A stretch of 64,000 nucleotides of DNA from Alloyangia pacifica (lineage in GTDB: Bacteria; Pseudomonadota; Alphaproteobacteria; Rhodobacterales; Rhodobacteraceae). Position 1 is the stretch's first letter; each line of letters opens with the position of its first letter. The position numbers and the translations under genes are program-made. The DNA lies in the NCBI RefSeq assembly GCF_003111685.1, contig NZ_CP022190.1:310001-374000 (forward strand), written 5' to 3'. The notes beneath the pieces are model-generated. The model ran no database searches. It was not told the DNA's origin and saw nothing but the letters and a program-made list of their open reading frames with translations. Below are positions 16,556 to 23,960 of this stretch, piece by piece.

Positions 16556-17053
16556 TCAGCCCCGGGTGATCAGCAGCGGCGCCTCCAGCCAGTGTTCTTC
16601 AAGGTTGGGTGTCGCGCCGATGCGGTCGACCACGGCAAAGAGCCCCGGCGCCTGCAGCGGCGTCAGCACCCCGTGCCAGGTGCCCCGGTGAAAGTTGATC
16701 CCCTGTCCCGGCGCGGCGAGGAAGGCGTGCACTTCGCCGGGTCCCTCGTTCGCGCCGGACCCGGGGTCGGCGACGATCACCAGCCACTCGTTCTGGTGCA
16801 TCGGCAGAAAGGCCTGGCTGCCCTCGGGGTGCCGCTCGACCAGTTCCAGAGTATAGGGCAGGGCGCGCGGCTCGGCGTCGAAGAGGCTGATGCCCGCCCG
16901 GCCCTCGGGGCCGAAGTCCAGCGCGGCGCGGTCGTGGTGCCGTCCGCAGAGTCCCTGGTTGATGATCTTGTCGGGGATCCCCTTCACCTCGAGCACCTCG
17001 CCATAGGGCGCGAAGCCCTCGGCGGTCAGCGGGCGCGCGGCGATTTCCCTCAT
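16556..17053 (-). CDS. allA: Ureidoglycolate lyase
   Basis: A 165-residue cupin-fold enzyme that splits (S)-ureidoglycolate to glyoxylate and urea, the last step of allantoin use. It starts PLTAEGFAPYGEVLE and has the family blocks HPEGSQAFLPM and INFHRGTWHGVLTPL. The start overlaps the upstream cupin gene by ATGA, so it is translated together with ureidoglycine aminohydrolase. Length matches the family. Confidence 0.95.
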   Translation of the reverse strand: MREIAARPLTAEGFAPYGEVLEVKGIPDKIINQGLCGRHHDRAALDFGPEGRAGISLFDAEPRALPYTLELVERHPEGSQAFLPMHQNEWLVIVADPGSGANEGPGEVHAFLAAPGQGINFHRGTWHGVLTPLQAPGLFAVVDRIGATPNLEEHWLEAPLLITRG

Positions 17054-17901
17054 CGCGCCGCCCCCACCGGGGCCAGCGAAACGTGGCGGTTGACGTCCTT
17101 GTAGAGCAGGTAGCGGAAGCGCTCGCTCTCGTCGACGATGCAGGCCTGCGGGCAGAAGGCGCGCAGCCACATGAAATCGCCGGGGCCGACGTCGACCCAG
17201 TCCTGGTTGAGCAGGTAGCGCGCGCGCCCCTCCAGAACGTAGAGCCCGTGTTCCATCACGTGGGTCTCGGCGAAGGGGATGCGCCCTCCCTTGCCGAAGG
17301 TGACGATGTTGGCGTGGAAGTCGTGGCGGATGTCGGCGGGATCGAAGAAGCGCTGGGTGCCCCAGAGCTCCTCGCAGCCGGTCATCCAGTTTACCGGCAC
17401 CTCCTCGTCATGGGTGACGATCACCGGCGGCACCGAAACGCCCGGCGCCGCCTCCCAGCGCTTGCGGATCCAGTGGAATTTAAAGGGCGTCTCGCCCCCG
17501 TTCCACAGTGTCCAGCCGGAGCTCGGAGGCAGGTAGACGACGTGGCCCGCGCGCAGATCGTACTCCGTGCCGCCGACGGTCAGCCGCGCGGTGCCCTCCG
17601 TGACCAGCAGTGCCGCCTGCGCCTGCGCATCGGGTTCTGGTGCCTCGCTGCCGCCACCAGGAGCCAGCTCCACCGCGTATTGCGCGAAGCTCTCGGCAAA
17701 GCCCGAGAGCGGCTTGGCGATGATCCAGGCGCGAGTGTGCTGCCAGCCCGGCAGCAGTGAGCTGACGATGTCGCGCATCGTGCCGGCGGGCAGGAAGGCA
17801 TAGGCGGTGGTGAAGACCGCGGCGCCGTGAGGGTTGTCCTCGCGCGGGGGCATGCCGGCGGGCGGGAAGGCATAGCTGCGGGGGGGTTCCATGATGCTCA
17901 C
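17050..17901 (-). CDS. (S)-ureidoglycine aminohydrolase (bicupin)
   Basis: A 283-residue protein with two cupin domains (about 60-135 and 185-270). It should release ammonia from (S)-ureidoglycine to give ureidoglycolate, using Mn2+. The second cupin shows the metal motif ETHVMEHGLYVLEG and the late FCPQACIVDESERFRYLLYKD block known from UGHY/YlbA-type enzymes. ATGA overlaps on both sides tie it to the PuuE-UraD fusion upstream and AllA downstream. Start at 17901; an ATG three codons later (17892) is also possible. Confidence 0.92.
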   Translation of the reverse strand: MSIMEPPRSYAFPPAGMPPREDNPHGAAVFTTAYAFLPAGTMRDIVSSLLPGWQHTRAWIIAKPLSGFAESFAQYAVELAPGGGSEAPEPDAQAQAALLVTEGTARLTVGGTEYDLRAGHVVYLPPSSGWTLWNGGETPFKFHWIRKRWEAAPGVSVPPVIVTHDEEVPVNWMTGCEELWGTQRFFDPADIRHDFHANIVTFGKGGRIPFAETHVMEHGLYVLEGRARYLLNQDWVDVGPGDFMWLRAFCPQACIVDESERFRYLLYKDVNRHVSLAPVGAAR

Positions 17902-19328
17902 AGGAGGGCCTCCAGGCGCAGGCGGGCGATGCGTTCGACCTGTCGGCAGGCCTCGGCGAACTCGGTGTCGGTGTCATTGGCGATGCGGCGCTCGAAGGCG
18001 GCGAGGATGCCCGCCTTGTCGTGGTCGCGTACCGCGATGATGAAAGGGAAGCCGTGCTTCTCGACATAGGTGGTGTTGAGCTCGGTGAAGCGCGTGCGCT
18101 CGGCATCGGTCAGCGAGTCGAGCCCGGCGCTGGCCTGCTCGGCGGTGCTGTCCTCGGTCAGGCGCTTCGCCTCGGCCAGCTTGCCCGCAAGGTCGGGGTG
18201 CGCCTGCAGCACACCAAGCCGCTCCTCGCGGCTGGCGGTGCGCAGCACGCGGGCTAGCGCGTTGGCGAGCCCCGCGGGCCGGTCATGTGCCGCGCCGAGC
18301 TCCAGCTCGAAGGCGCGCTCGGCGACCCAGGGCGAATGCTCGACGATGCCGCCGAAGGTGCCGACAAAGGTCTCGCGGTCCATGGTCGAAGGGCGCGGGC
18401 CGGTCTTCGGCGGGTGGGTCTTGGCCCAGTGCTCGGCGATCTCCAACCGGATCGGCGTCCAGACCCCCTCGAAGCCGCCGATATAGTCGAGGAAGCGCTT
18501 CAGCCCGGCGATCTTGCCCGGGCGGCCGATCAGGCGGCAGTGCAGGCCGACCGACATCATCGCAGGCTTGCCCGCCTCGCCCTCGACAATCAGCGTGTCG
18601 AAGGCGTCCTTGAGGTAGGTGAAGAACATCTCGCCCTCGATCCAGCCCGGCGAGGTGGCGAAGCGCATGTCGTTGGCCTCGAGCGTGTAGGGGATGATCA
18701 GCTGGTCGCGGCCCTCGACCTCCAGCCAGTAGGGCAGGTCGTCGTCATAGGTGTCCGAGACGTAGTCCATCGCCCCGGTCTCGGCGACCAGCCGCACGGT
18801 ATTGGCGCTGCAGCGGCCCGTGTACCAGCCGCGCGGCGGCGCGCCGACAACCTCAGTGTGCAGGCGGATCGCCTCGGCGATGGAGGCGCGCTCCTCCTCC
18901 TCGGGCATGTCCTTGTGCTCGACCCACTTCAGCCCGTGCGAGGCGATCTCCCAGCCCGCGTCCTTCATCGCCTCGACCTGCTCGGGCGAGCGGGCGAGGG
19001 CGGTGGCGACGCCGTAGATGGTGACCGGGATATCGTATCCGGTGAACAGCCGGTGCAGCCGCCAGAAGCCGGCGCGGGCGCCGTACTCGTAGATCGACTC
19101 CATGTTCCAGTGGCGCTGGCCCGGCCATTGTGCCGCGCCCGCGATGTCCGACAGGAACGCCTCCGAGGCCGCGTCGCCGTGCAGGACGCAGTTCTCGCCG
19201 CCCTCTTCGTAGTTGAGCACGAACTGCACGGCGATCTTTGCACCGCCGGGCCATTGCGCGTCGGGGCGGTAGGGGCCGTGTCCGATCATGTTGCGGGGAT
19301 AGCGCTGCATCTGCCGGTCCTCTGGCAT
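17898..19328 (-). CDS. puuE: Bifunctional allantoinase PuuE / OHCU decarboxylase UraD
   Basis: A 476-residue fusion. Residues 1-310 form a polysaccharide-deacetylase-like, PuuE-type allantoinase ([26 protein letters not shown], and [11 protein letters not shown] with its histidines), which opens (S)-allantoin to allantoate without metal. Residues about 315-476 form UraD, the 2-oxo-4-hydroxy-4-carboxy-5-ureidoimidazoline decarboxylase ([39 protein letters not shown]). One protein thus covers the step before and the step after allantoin. It leads the minus-strand operon. Urate oxidase, HIU hydrolase and allantoate amidohydrolase are not in the window. Confidence 0.95.
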   Translation of the reverse strand: MPEDRQMQRYPRNMIGHGPYRPDAQWPGGAKIAVQFVLNYEEGGENCVLHGDAASEAFLSDIAGAAQWPGQRHWNMESIYEYGARAGFWRLHRLFTGYDIPVTIYGVATALARSPEQVEAMKDAGWEIASHGLKWVEHKDMPEEEERASIAEAIRLHTEVVGAPPRGWYTGRCSANTVRLVAETGAMDYVSDTYDDDLPYWLEVEGRDQLIIPYTLEANDMRFATSPGWIEGEMFFTYLKDAFDTLIVEGEAGKPAMMSVGLHCRLIGRPGKIAGLKRFLDYIGGFEGVWTPIRLEIAEHWAKTHPPKTGPRPSTMDRETFVGTFGGIVEHSPWVAERAFELELGAAHDRPAGLANALARVLRTASREERLGVLQAHPDLAGKLAEAKRLTEDSTAEQASAGLDSLTDAERTRFTELNTTYVEKHGFPFIIAVRDHDKAGILAAFERRIANDTDTEFAEACRQVERIARLRLEALL

Positions 19329-19547
19329 GGGGTGGTCTCCTGTCGATACTGGCGTGCCGGCCCGGGCGGAACCGCAAAGCCCCGCGGCGCGGCGCGCACC
19401 TTGCCTTCCCTGTTAGCACCGCTGAAAAAAGGAGCAAGATCATCTGCTCCCGAACGCTCCGCGGCGTGCGGCGGCGGCGGTCCCTCCGGCGGGCTTGCGC
19501 GCCCTGCATATGGACAGAGCGCCCCACAGCCCCTATGTGCACCCATC

Positions 19548-20021
19548 ATGGCCCAGCAGAAGTCCGACCCCAACTACAAGATCATCGCCGAGAACCGGCG
19601 CGCGCGCTTCGATTATGCGATCGAGGACGATATCGAATGCGGTATTGTGCTGACCGGCTCCGAGGTGAAGAGCCTGCGCGAGAACAGCTCCAACATCGCC
19701 GAGAGCTACGCGGCGGTGGAGGACGGCGAGCTGTGGCTGGTGAACTCCTATATCGCCCCCTACACCCGCGCCATGTTCCCGCACGAGGAGCGCCGCCGCC
19801 GCAAGCTGCTGGTCTCCAAGAAGCAGCTCTCGCGCCTGTGGAACGAGACCCAGCGCAAGGGCATGACAATCGTGCCGCTGGTGATGTACTTCAACCACAA
19901 GGGCGCGGTGAAGCTGAAGATCGGCATCGCCAAGGGCAAGCAGAACCACGACAAGCGCGAGACCGAGGCGAAGCGCGACTGGAACCGCCAGAAGCAGCGG
20001 CTGCTCAAGGAACGCGGCTGA
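19548..20021 (+). CDS. smpB: SsrA-binding protein SmpB
   Basis: A 157-residue tmRNA-binding protein for rescue of stalled ribosomes. It shows the OB-fold blocks [30 protein letters not shown] (residues 14-43, the family signature), AYVNSY-like [10 protein letters not shown], and the basic tail [21 protein letters not shown] that reaches the decoding site. The ATG at 19548 gives the usual N-terminus, but no clear Shine-Dalgarno lies before it. It is divergent from the allantoin operon; 19329-19547 holds both promoters. Confidence 0.97.
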   Translation: MAQQKSDPNYKIIAENRRARFDYAIEDDIECGIVLTGSEVKSLRENSSNIAESYAAVEDGELWLVNSYIAPYTRAMFPHEERRRRKLLVSKKQLSRLWNETQRKGMTIVPLVMYFNHKGAVKLKIGIAKGKQNHDKRETEAKRDWNRQKQRLLKERG

Positions 20022-20132
20022 TCCTGCGACCGAATCTCCGCGCGCGGGCCCGGCGCCGCGCCATCGCACCCTTGCGAGTCTGCAGCCGGCACCTTAGAGA
20101 CGAGGCGATGCTGACTGCCCCGGGGAGAGGTG

Positions 20133-20990
20133 ATGGCAAGTGACGACCCCAAGACGCTCGTGTCGACCGACTGGCTGGCGCGCCACCTGAAGGATCCGGA
20201 CCTGCGTCTGCTCGACGCGAGCTGGTACATGCCCGGCTCGGGACGCGATCCCAAGGCCGAGTACGAGGCCGCGCACATTCCGGGCGCGCGCTTCTTCGAC
20301 ATCGACGAGATCTCCGACCTGCGCTCGGAACTGCCGCACATGGTGCCCCCCGTGGACAAGTTCATGTCCCGCATGCGCGCGCTCGGAGTCGGCGACGGCC
20401 ATCAGATCGTTGTCTACGACGGCACCGGCCTCTTCTCTGCCGCCCGCGTCTGGTGGCTGTTCAAGCTGATGGGACATGACGACATCGCCGTGCTCGACGG
20501 CGGCCTGCCGAAATGGCAGTCCGAGGGGCGCGAGGTCGAGGATCTGCCCCCCGTCATCCGCGACCGCCACATGATGGTGCGCCGCCAGAACCACCTGGTG
20601 AAGGACGTCACGCAGGTCTCTGCCGCCGCCAAGCTGCGCGACCACGAGATCCTCGATGCCCGCGCGCCTGCCCGCTTCCGCGGCGAGGTGCCCGAGCCGC
20701 GCCCGGGCCTGCGCTCGGGGCATATACCCGGCTCCAAGAACGTGCCCTTCGGCACGCTGCTCAACCCCGACCAGACGATGAAATCGCCCGAGGCGCTGCG
20801 CGCCGCCTTCGAGAGCGCCGGCGTCGATCTAAGCAAGCCGGCGATCACCAGCTGCGGCTCGGGGGTCACCGCCGCCATCCTGAGCCTTGCCCTGACACGC
20901 CTCGGCAAGACAGACCACGCCCTTTATGACGGGTCCTGGACCGAGTGGGGGCAATTCCCCACGCTGCCCGTCGCCACCGGAGAGGACTGA
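20133..20990 (+). CDS. sseA: 3-mercaptopyruvate sulfurtransferase
   Basis: A 285-residue two-rhodanese-domain enzyme that moves sulfur from 3-mercaptopyruvate to a thiol or cyanide. The C-terminal active loop is TSCGSGVTA with C241; the CG[S/T]GVTA loop marks mercaptopyruvate rather than thiosulfate specificity. Domain 1 carries YDGTGLFSAARVWW without a Cys. ATG at 20133 is preferred over the adjacent GTG at 20130 because GGAG sits five bases before it. It overlaps the aminotransferase gene by one base (TGATG), a sensible pair because transamination of cysteine yields mercaptopyruvate. Confidence 0.94.
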   Translation: MASDDPKTLVSTDWLARHLKDPDLRLLDASWYMPGSGRDPKAEYEAAHIPGARFFDIDEISDLRSELPHMVPPVDKFMSRMRALGVGDGHQIVVYDGTGLFSAARVWWLFKLMGHDDIAVLDGGLPKWQSEGREVEDLPPVIRDRHMMVRRQNHLVKDVTQVSAAAKLRDHEILDARAPARFRGEVPEPRPGLRSGHIPGSKNVPFGTLLNPDQTMKSPEALRAAFESAGVDLSKPAITSCGSGVTAAILSLALTRLGKTDHALYDGSWTEWGQFPTLPVATGED

Positions 20991-22174
20991 TGTTCGAAAC
21001 TCTGAAAGAGCAACCCGCCGACAAGATCCTGATGCTGATGCAGGCCTTCAAGGAAGACCCGCGCACGCAAAAGGTCGACCTCGGGGTCGGCGTCTACAAG
21101 GACGCCAGCGGCAACACGCCGGTCATGCGCGCCATCAAGGCGGCGGAAAAGCAGCTCTGGGAGAGTGAGACCACCAAGGCCTACACCGGCCTCGCCGGCG
21201 ACCCGGCCTTTGCCGAGGCGCTGTCGACGCTGGTGCTGGGCGACGCTGTCCCGCGCGAGAACATTGCCGCCGCCGCGACTCCGGGCGGCACCGGCGCCGT
21301 GCGCCAGGCCTTTGACATGATCAAGATGGCCAACCCCAAGGCGCGCGTCTTCGTCTCGGACCCGACCTGGCCGAACCACTTGTCGATCCTCAAGCACATG
21401 GGCCTGCAGATCGTCCCTTACCGCTATTTCGACGCCGAGACACGCGGCGTGGACTTCATCGGCATGATCGCCGATCTGCAGCAGGTGCTGCCGGGCGACG
21501 TGGTGCTGCTGCACGGCTGCTGCCACAACCCCACCGGCGCCAACCTGAACATCTCGCAGTGGAAGGCCGTGACCCAGCTGCTGCTGGAAAAGCAGGGCAC
21601 GCCGATGATCGACATCGCCTACCAGGGCTTCGGCGACGGTCTCGAGGAAGACGCCGCCGGCGTGCGCCTCGTTGCCTCCTCGGTGCCCGAGTGCCTGATC
21701 GCGGCCTCCTGCTCGAAAAACTTCGGCATCTACCGCGAGCGTACCGGCCTGCTGATGGCCGTCAGCCAGGATGCCTCGGCGAAGAAGCTGAACCAGGGCA
21801 CGCTGAATTACCTCAACCGGCAGAACTACTCCTTCCCGCCCGACCACGGCGCGCGGCTGGTGACCATGGTTCTGACCGATCCCGAGCTGCGCGCCGACTG
21901 GGCCGCCGAGCTCGAGGAGGTGCGCCTGTCGATGCTGGGGCTGCGCGAGCAGCTTGCTTCCGAGCTGCAGCGCCTGTCGGGCTCTGATCGTTTTGGCTTC
22001 ATCGCCCAGCACCGCGGCATGTTCTCGCGTCTTGGCGCGACGCCTGAGCAGGTCGAGACCATGCGCCGCGACCACGGCATCTACATGGTCGGTGACTCGC
22101 GCCTGAACATCGCGGGCCTCAACAAGACCACCGTGCCGATCCTCGCCGAGGCGATCATCAAGGCCGGCTGCTGA
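20990..22174 (+). CDS. Aromatic/aspartate aminotransferase (class I, PLP)
   Basis: A 394-residue fold-type I aminotransferase of the AspC/TyrB group. The PLP lysine lies in AASCSKNFGIYRERTG. Other family blocks are VDLGVGVYKDASGNTPVM, HGCCHNPTGANL and FGFIAQHRGMFSRLG (substrate-carboxylate arginine). It is translationally coupled to the sulfurtransferase upstream. It could act on aromatic amino acids, aspartate or cysteine; the exact substrate is not decided by sequence. Confidence 0.93.
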   Translation: MFETLKEQPADKILMLMQAFKEDPRTQKVDLGVGVYKDASGNTPVMRAIKAAEKQLWESETTKAYTGLAGDPAFAEALSTLVLGDAVPRENIAAAATPGGTGAVRQAFDMIKMANPKARVFVSDPTWPNHLSILKHMGLQIVPYRYFDAETRGVDFIGMIADLQQVLPGDVVLLHGCCHNPTGANLNISQWKAVTQLLLEKQGTPMIDIAYQGFGDGLEEDAAGVRLVASSVPECLIAASCSKNFGIYRERTGLLMAVSQDASAKKLNQGTLNYLNRQNYSFPPDHGARLVTMVLTDPELRADWAAELEEVRLSMLGLREQLASELQRLSGSDRFGFIAQHRGMFSRLGATPEQVETMRRDHGIYMVGDSRLNIAGLNKTTVPILAEAIIKAGC

Positions 22175-22210
22175 GCCCCGGACGCCGATGCAAACGGCAT
22201 GAGCTTCGAG

Positions 22211-22240
22211 CGCGGGCCTTCGGGCCCGCGTTCCGCGTTT
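22211..22240. terminator. Bidirectional hairpin terminator with UUCG loop
   Basis: Stem CGCGGGCC (22211-22218), loop TTCG and stem GGCCCGCG (22223-22230), followed by TTCCGCGTTT. It sits between the convergent aminotransferase and ABM-domain genes. Confidence 0.75.
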
Positions 22241-22584
22241 CAGCCATGCGCCGCGAGGCTGTCCTGCGGCGCCTCGGCCCGGTCCTCCATGCCGTAGTCG
22301 CGCAGCACCTGGCAGACCCGCAGCCGATAGCCCGCGAAGATGCCCTCGCGCCCGGCCTTCTGTGCGCCGCGATGCGCGGCAAGGGTCCGCCAGCGCTGCA
22401 CCGCCGCCTCGTCTTCGAAGAAGCTGAGCGAGAGCAGCTTGTCGGGGTTGGTGAGGCTCTGGAAGCGCTCGACCGAGATGAACCCTTCGACTTCCTCGAC
22501 CATGGGACGCATGGCGGCGGCGATGTCGAGGTATTGCTCCTTGCGCCCTTTCTCGGGGATGACCTCGAAGATGATTGCGATCAT
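22240..22584 (-). CDS. Antibiotic-biosynthesis-monooxygenase (ABM) domain protein
   Basis: A 114-residue ferredoxin-like-fold protein. It begins MIAIIFEVIPEKGRKEQYLD and carries the ABM pattern VEGFISVERFQSLTNPDKLLSLSFFEDEAAVQRWR. Such small dimeric proteins include quinol oxygenases and heme-degrading enzymes, but many have no known reaction. The ribosome site GAGGAG lies seven bases before the ATG. It is divergent from deoC with a 352-base gap between them. Confidence 0.85.
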   Translation of the reverse strand: MIAIIFEVIPEKGRKEQYLDIAAAMRPMVEEVEGFISVERFQSLTNPDKLLSLSFFEDEAAVQRWRTLAAHRGAQKAGREGIFAGYRLRVCQVLRDYGMEDRAEAPQDSLAAHG

Positions 22585-22936
22585 GACTGTCTCCTCTTTG
22601 TCGGCCAGCTTTCCGGCCCAGAGGCGCGGTTTGCAAGCCGGTAGCGGGGCGTGCCTTCCGCGCGATGCCCGGTTTGGCAGGGGGGACTTGCGTATTTGGA
22701 AAGAGAAGAAGGTGCAGGGCGCGGCGCCGAGGCAGGGCGGCGGCGGCCTGCCGGGGGTCGCGCCCGGGGGTTGATCTCTGCGGCGCGCGCATGGCAAAGC
22801 GCGGGCTTTCGCGGCCGGGCGGTTCCCGGACAGCACGATCCGCTTGCCGCGCGGGGGTTTGACACGTATCCGCAAGGCTGGCCCGCTTGCCCAAGTGCGG
22901 GGGCCATGCGACCCTTCCCGCCGGAGGACCCCAGTG
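22585..22936. other. Divergent intergenic region ABM gene / deoC
   Basis: 352 bases with no convincing gene. It holds a TTGACA -35-like element near 22859 on the plus strand and a purine-rich block (about 22684-22712, GGACTTGCGTATTTGG then AAAGAGAAGAAGG). It also has several GC-rich imperfect repeats. GGAGGA precedes deoC. Confidence 0.45.
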
Positions 22937-23929
22937 ATGACCGAGACGATGAGCCGATCCGAAACCAGCCTTGTGCCGCAGCTCCACGAGCCGCGCAATC
23001 CGGGCATGCCGCTCGACATGGACCGGGTGATGCGCGCAACCGCCAACCGTTCGGCGATCGAGCGCCGCGCCGCGACCCTGCCCGGGCGGCGCTCGGTGAA
23101 GAAGGACTACCAGGCGGCCTGGCTCGCACGGGCAATTTCCTGCATCGATTTGACCACGCTTGCGGGCGACGACACGCCGGGACGCGTGGCGCGGCTCTGC
23201 GCCAAGGCACGACAGCCGGTGCGGGCGGATCTCCTCGACGCGCTGGGGCTCGAGGGGCTGACCGTGGGTGCGGTCTGCGTCTACCACGACATGATCGCCC
23301 CTGCCGTCGAGGCGCTCGAGGGCAGCGGCATTCCGGTGGCGGCGGTCTCGACGGGTTTCCCGGCGGGGCTCTCACCCTTCCCTCTGCGCGTCGCCGAGAT
23401 CACCGAGAGCGTCAAGGCCGGTGCCAGGGAGATCGACATCGTCATCTCGCGCCGCCACGTGCTGACCGGTGACTGGCAGGCGCTATACGACGAGATGCGC
23501 GCGTTCCGCGAGGCCTGCGGCGAGGCGCACGTGAAGGCGATCCTCGCCACCGGCGAGCTTGGCACGCTGCAGAACGTGGCGCGGGCGTCGATGGTTTGCA
23601 TGATGGCGGGCGCCGATTTCATCAAGACCTCGACCGGCAAGGAAAGCGTCAACGCCACGCTGCCGGTCAGCCTCGTGATGATGCGCGCCATCCGCGAGTA
23701 CCACGAGGAAACCGGCTGTCGCGTCGGTTACAAACCGGCGGGCGGCATCTCCAAGGCCAAGGACGCGGTGACCTACCTGGCGCTGGTCAAGGAAGAGCTC
23801 GGCGACCGCTGGTTGCGGCCGGACCTCTATCGCTTCGGCGCCTCCTCGCTGCTGGGCGACATCGAGCGGCAGCTCGAACATCACGTGACCGGGGCCTATT
23901 CGGCCTCCTGGCGCCACGCCACGAGCTGA
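22937..23929 (+). CDS. deoC: Deoxyribose-phosphate aldolase
   Basis: A 330-residue class I aldolase splitting 2-deoxyribose-5-phosphate to acetaldehyde and glyceraldehyde-3-phosphate. The Schiff-base lysine is K230 in ADFIKTSTGK, with HVKAILATGELGT before it and YKPAGGISKAKDA after it. It is longer than the E. coli enzyme by an N-terminal arm of about 50 residues, like the long DeoC forms. The ribosome site GGAGGA lies eight bases upstream. The next gene is a double-domain aldehyde dehydrogenase, which can oxidise the acetaldehyde. Confidence 0.95.
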   Translation: MTETMSRSETSLVPQLHEPRNPGMPLDMDRVMRATANRSAIERRAATLPGRRSVKKDYQAAWLARAISCIDLTTLAGDDTPGRVARLCAKARQPVRADLLDALGLEGLTVGAVCVYHDMIAPAVEALEGSGIPVAAVSTGFPAGLSPFPLRVAEITESVKAGAREIDIVISRRHVLTGDWQALYDEMRAFREACGEAHVKAILATGELGTLQNVARASMVCMMAGADFIKTSTGKESVNATLPVSLVMMRAIREYHEETGCRVGYKPAGGISKAKDAVTYLALVKEELGDRWLRPDLYRFGASSLLGDIERQLEHHVTGAYSASWRHATS

Positions 23930-23960
23930 TGGCGCATCTGCGGAACTGGAGACGACGGAC

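Noticed and set aside
19329..19547. Possible small gene before smpB (frames through 19401-19547)
   Set aside because: The frames are shadows of smpB or of the allantoin operon promoter region and have no ribosome site or family resemblance.
22684..22712. Purine-rich GGACTTGCGTATTTGGAAAG block as a repeat element
   Set aside because: It looks like a family of intergenic motifs I have a vague memory of in this group, but only one copy is in the window, so no repeat can be supported here.
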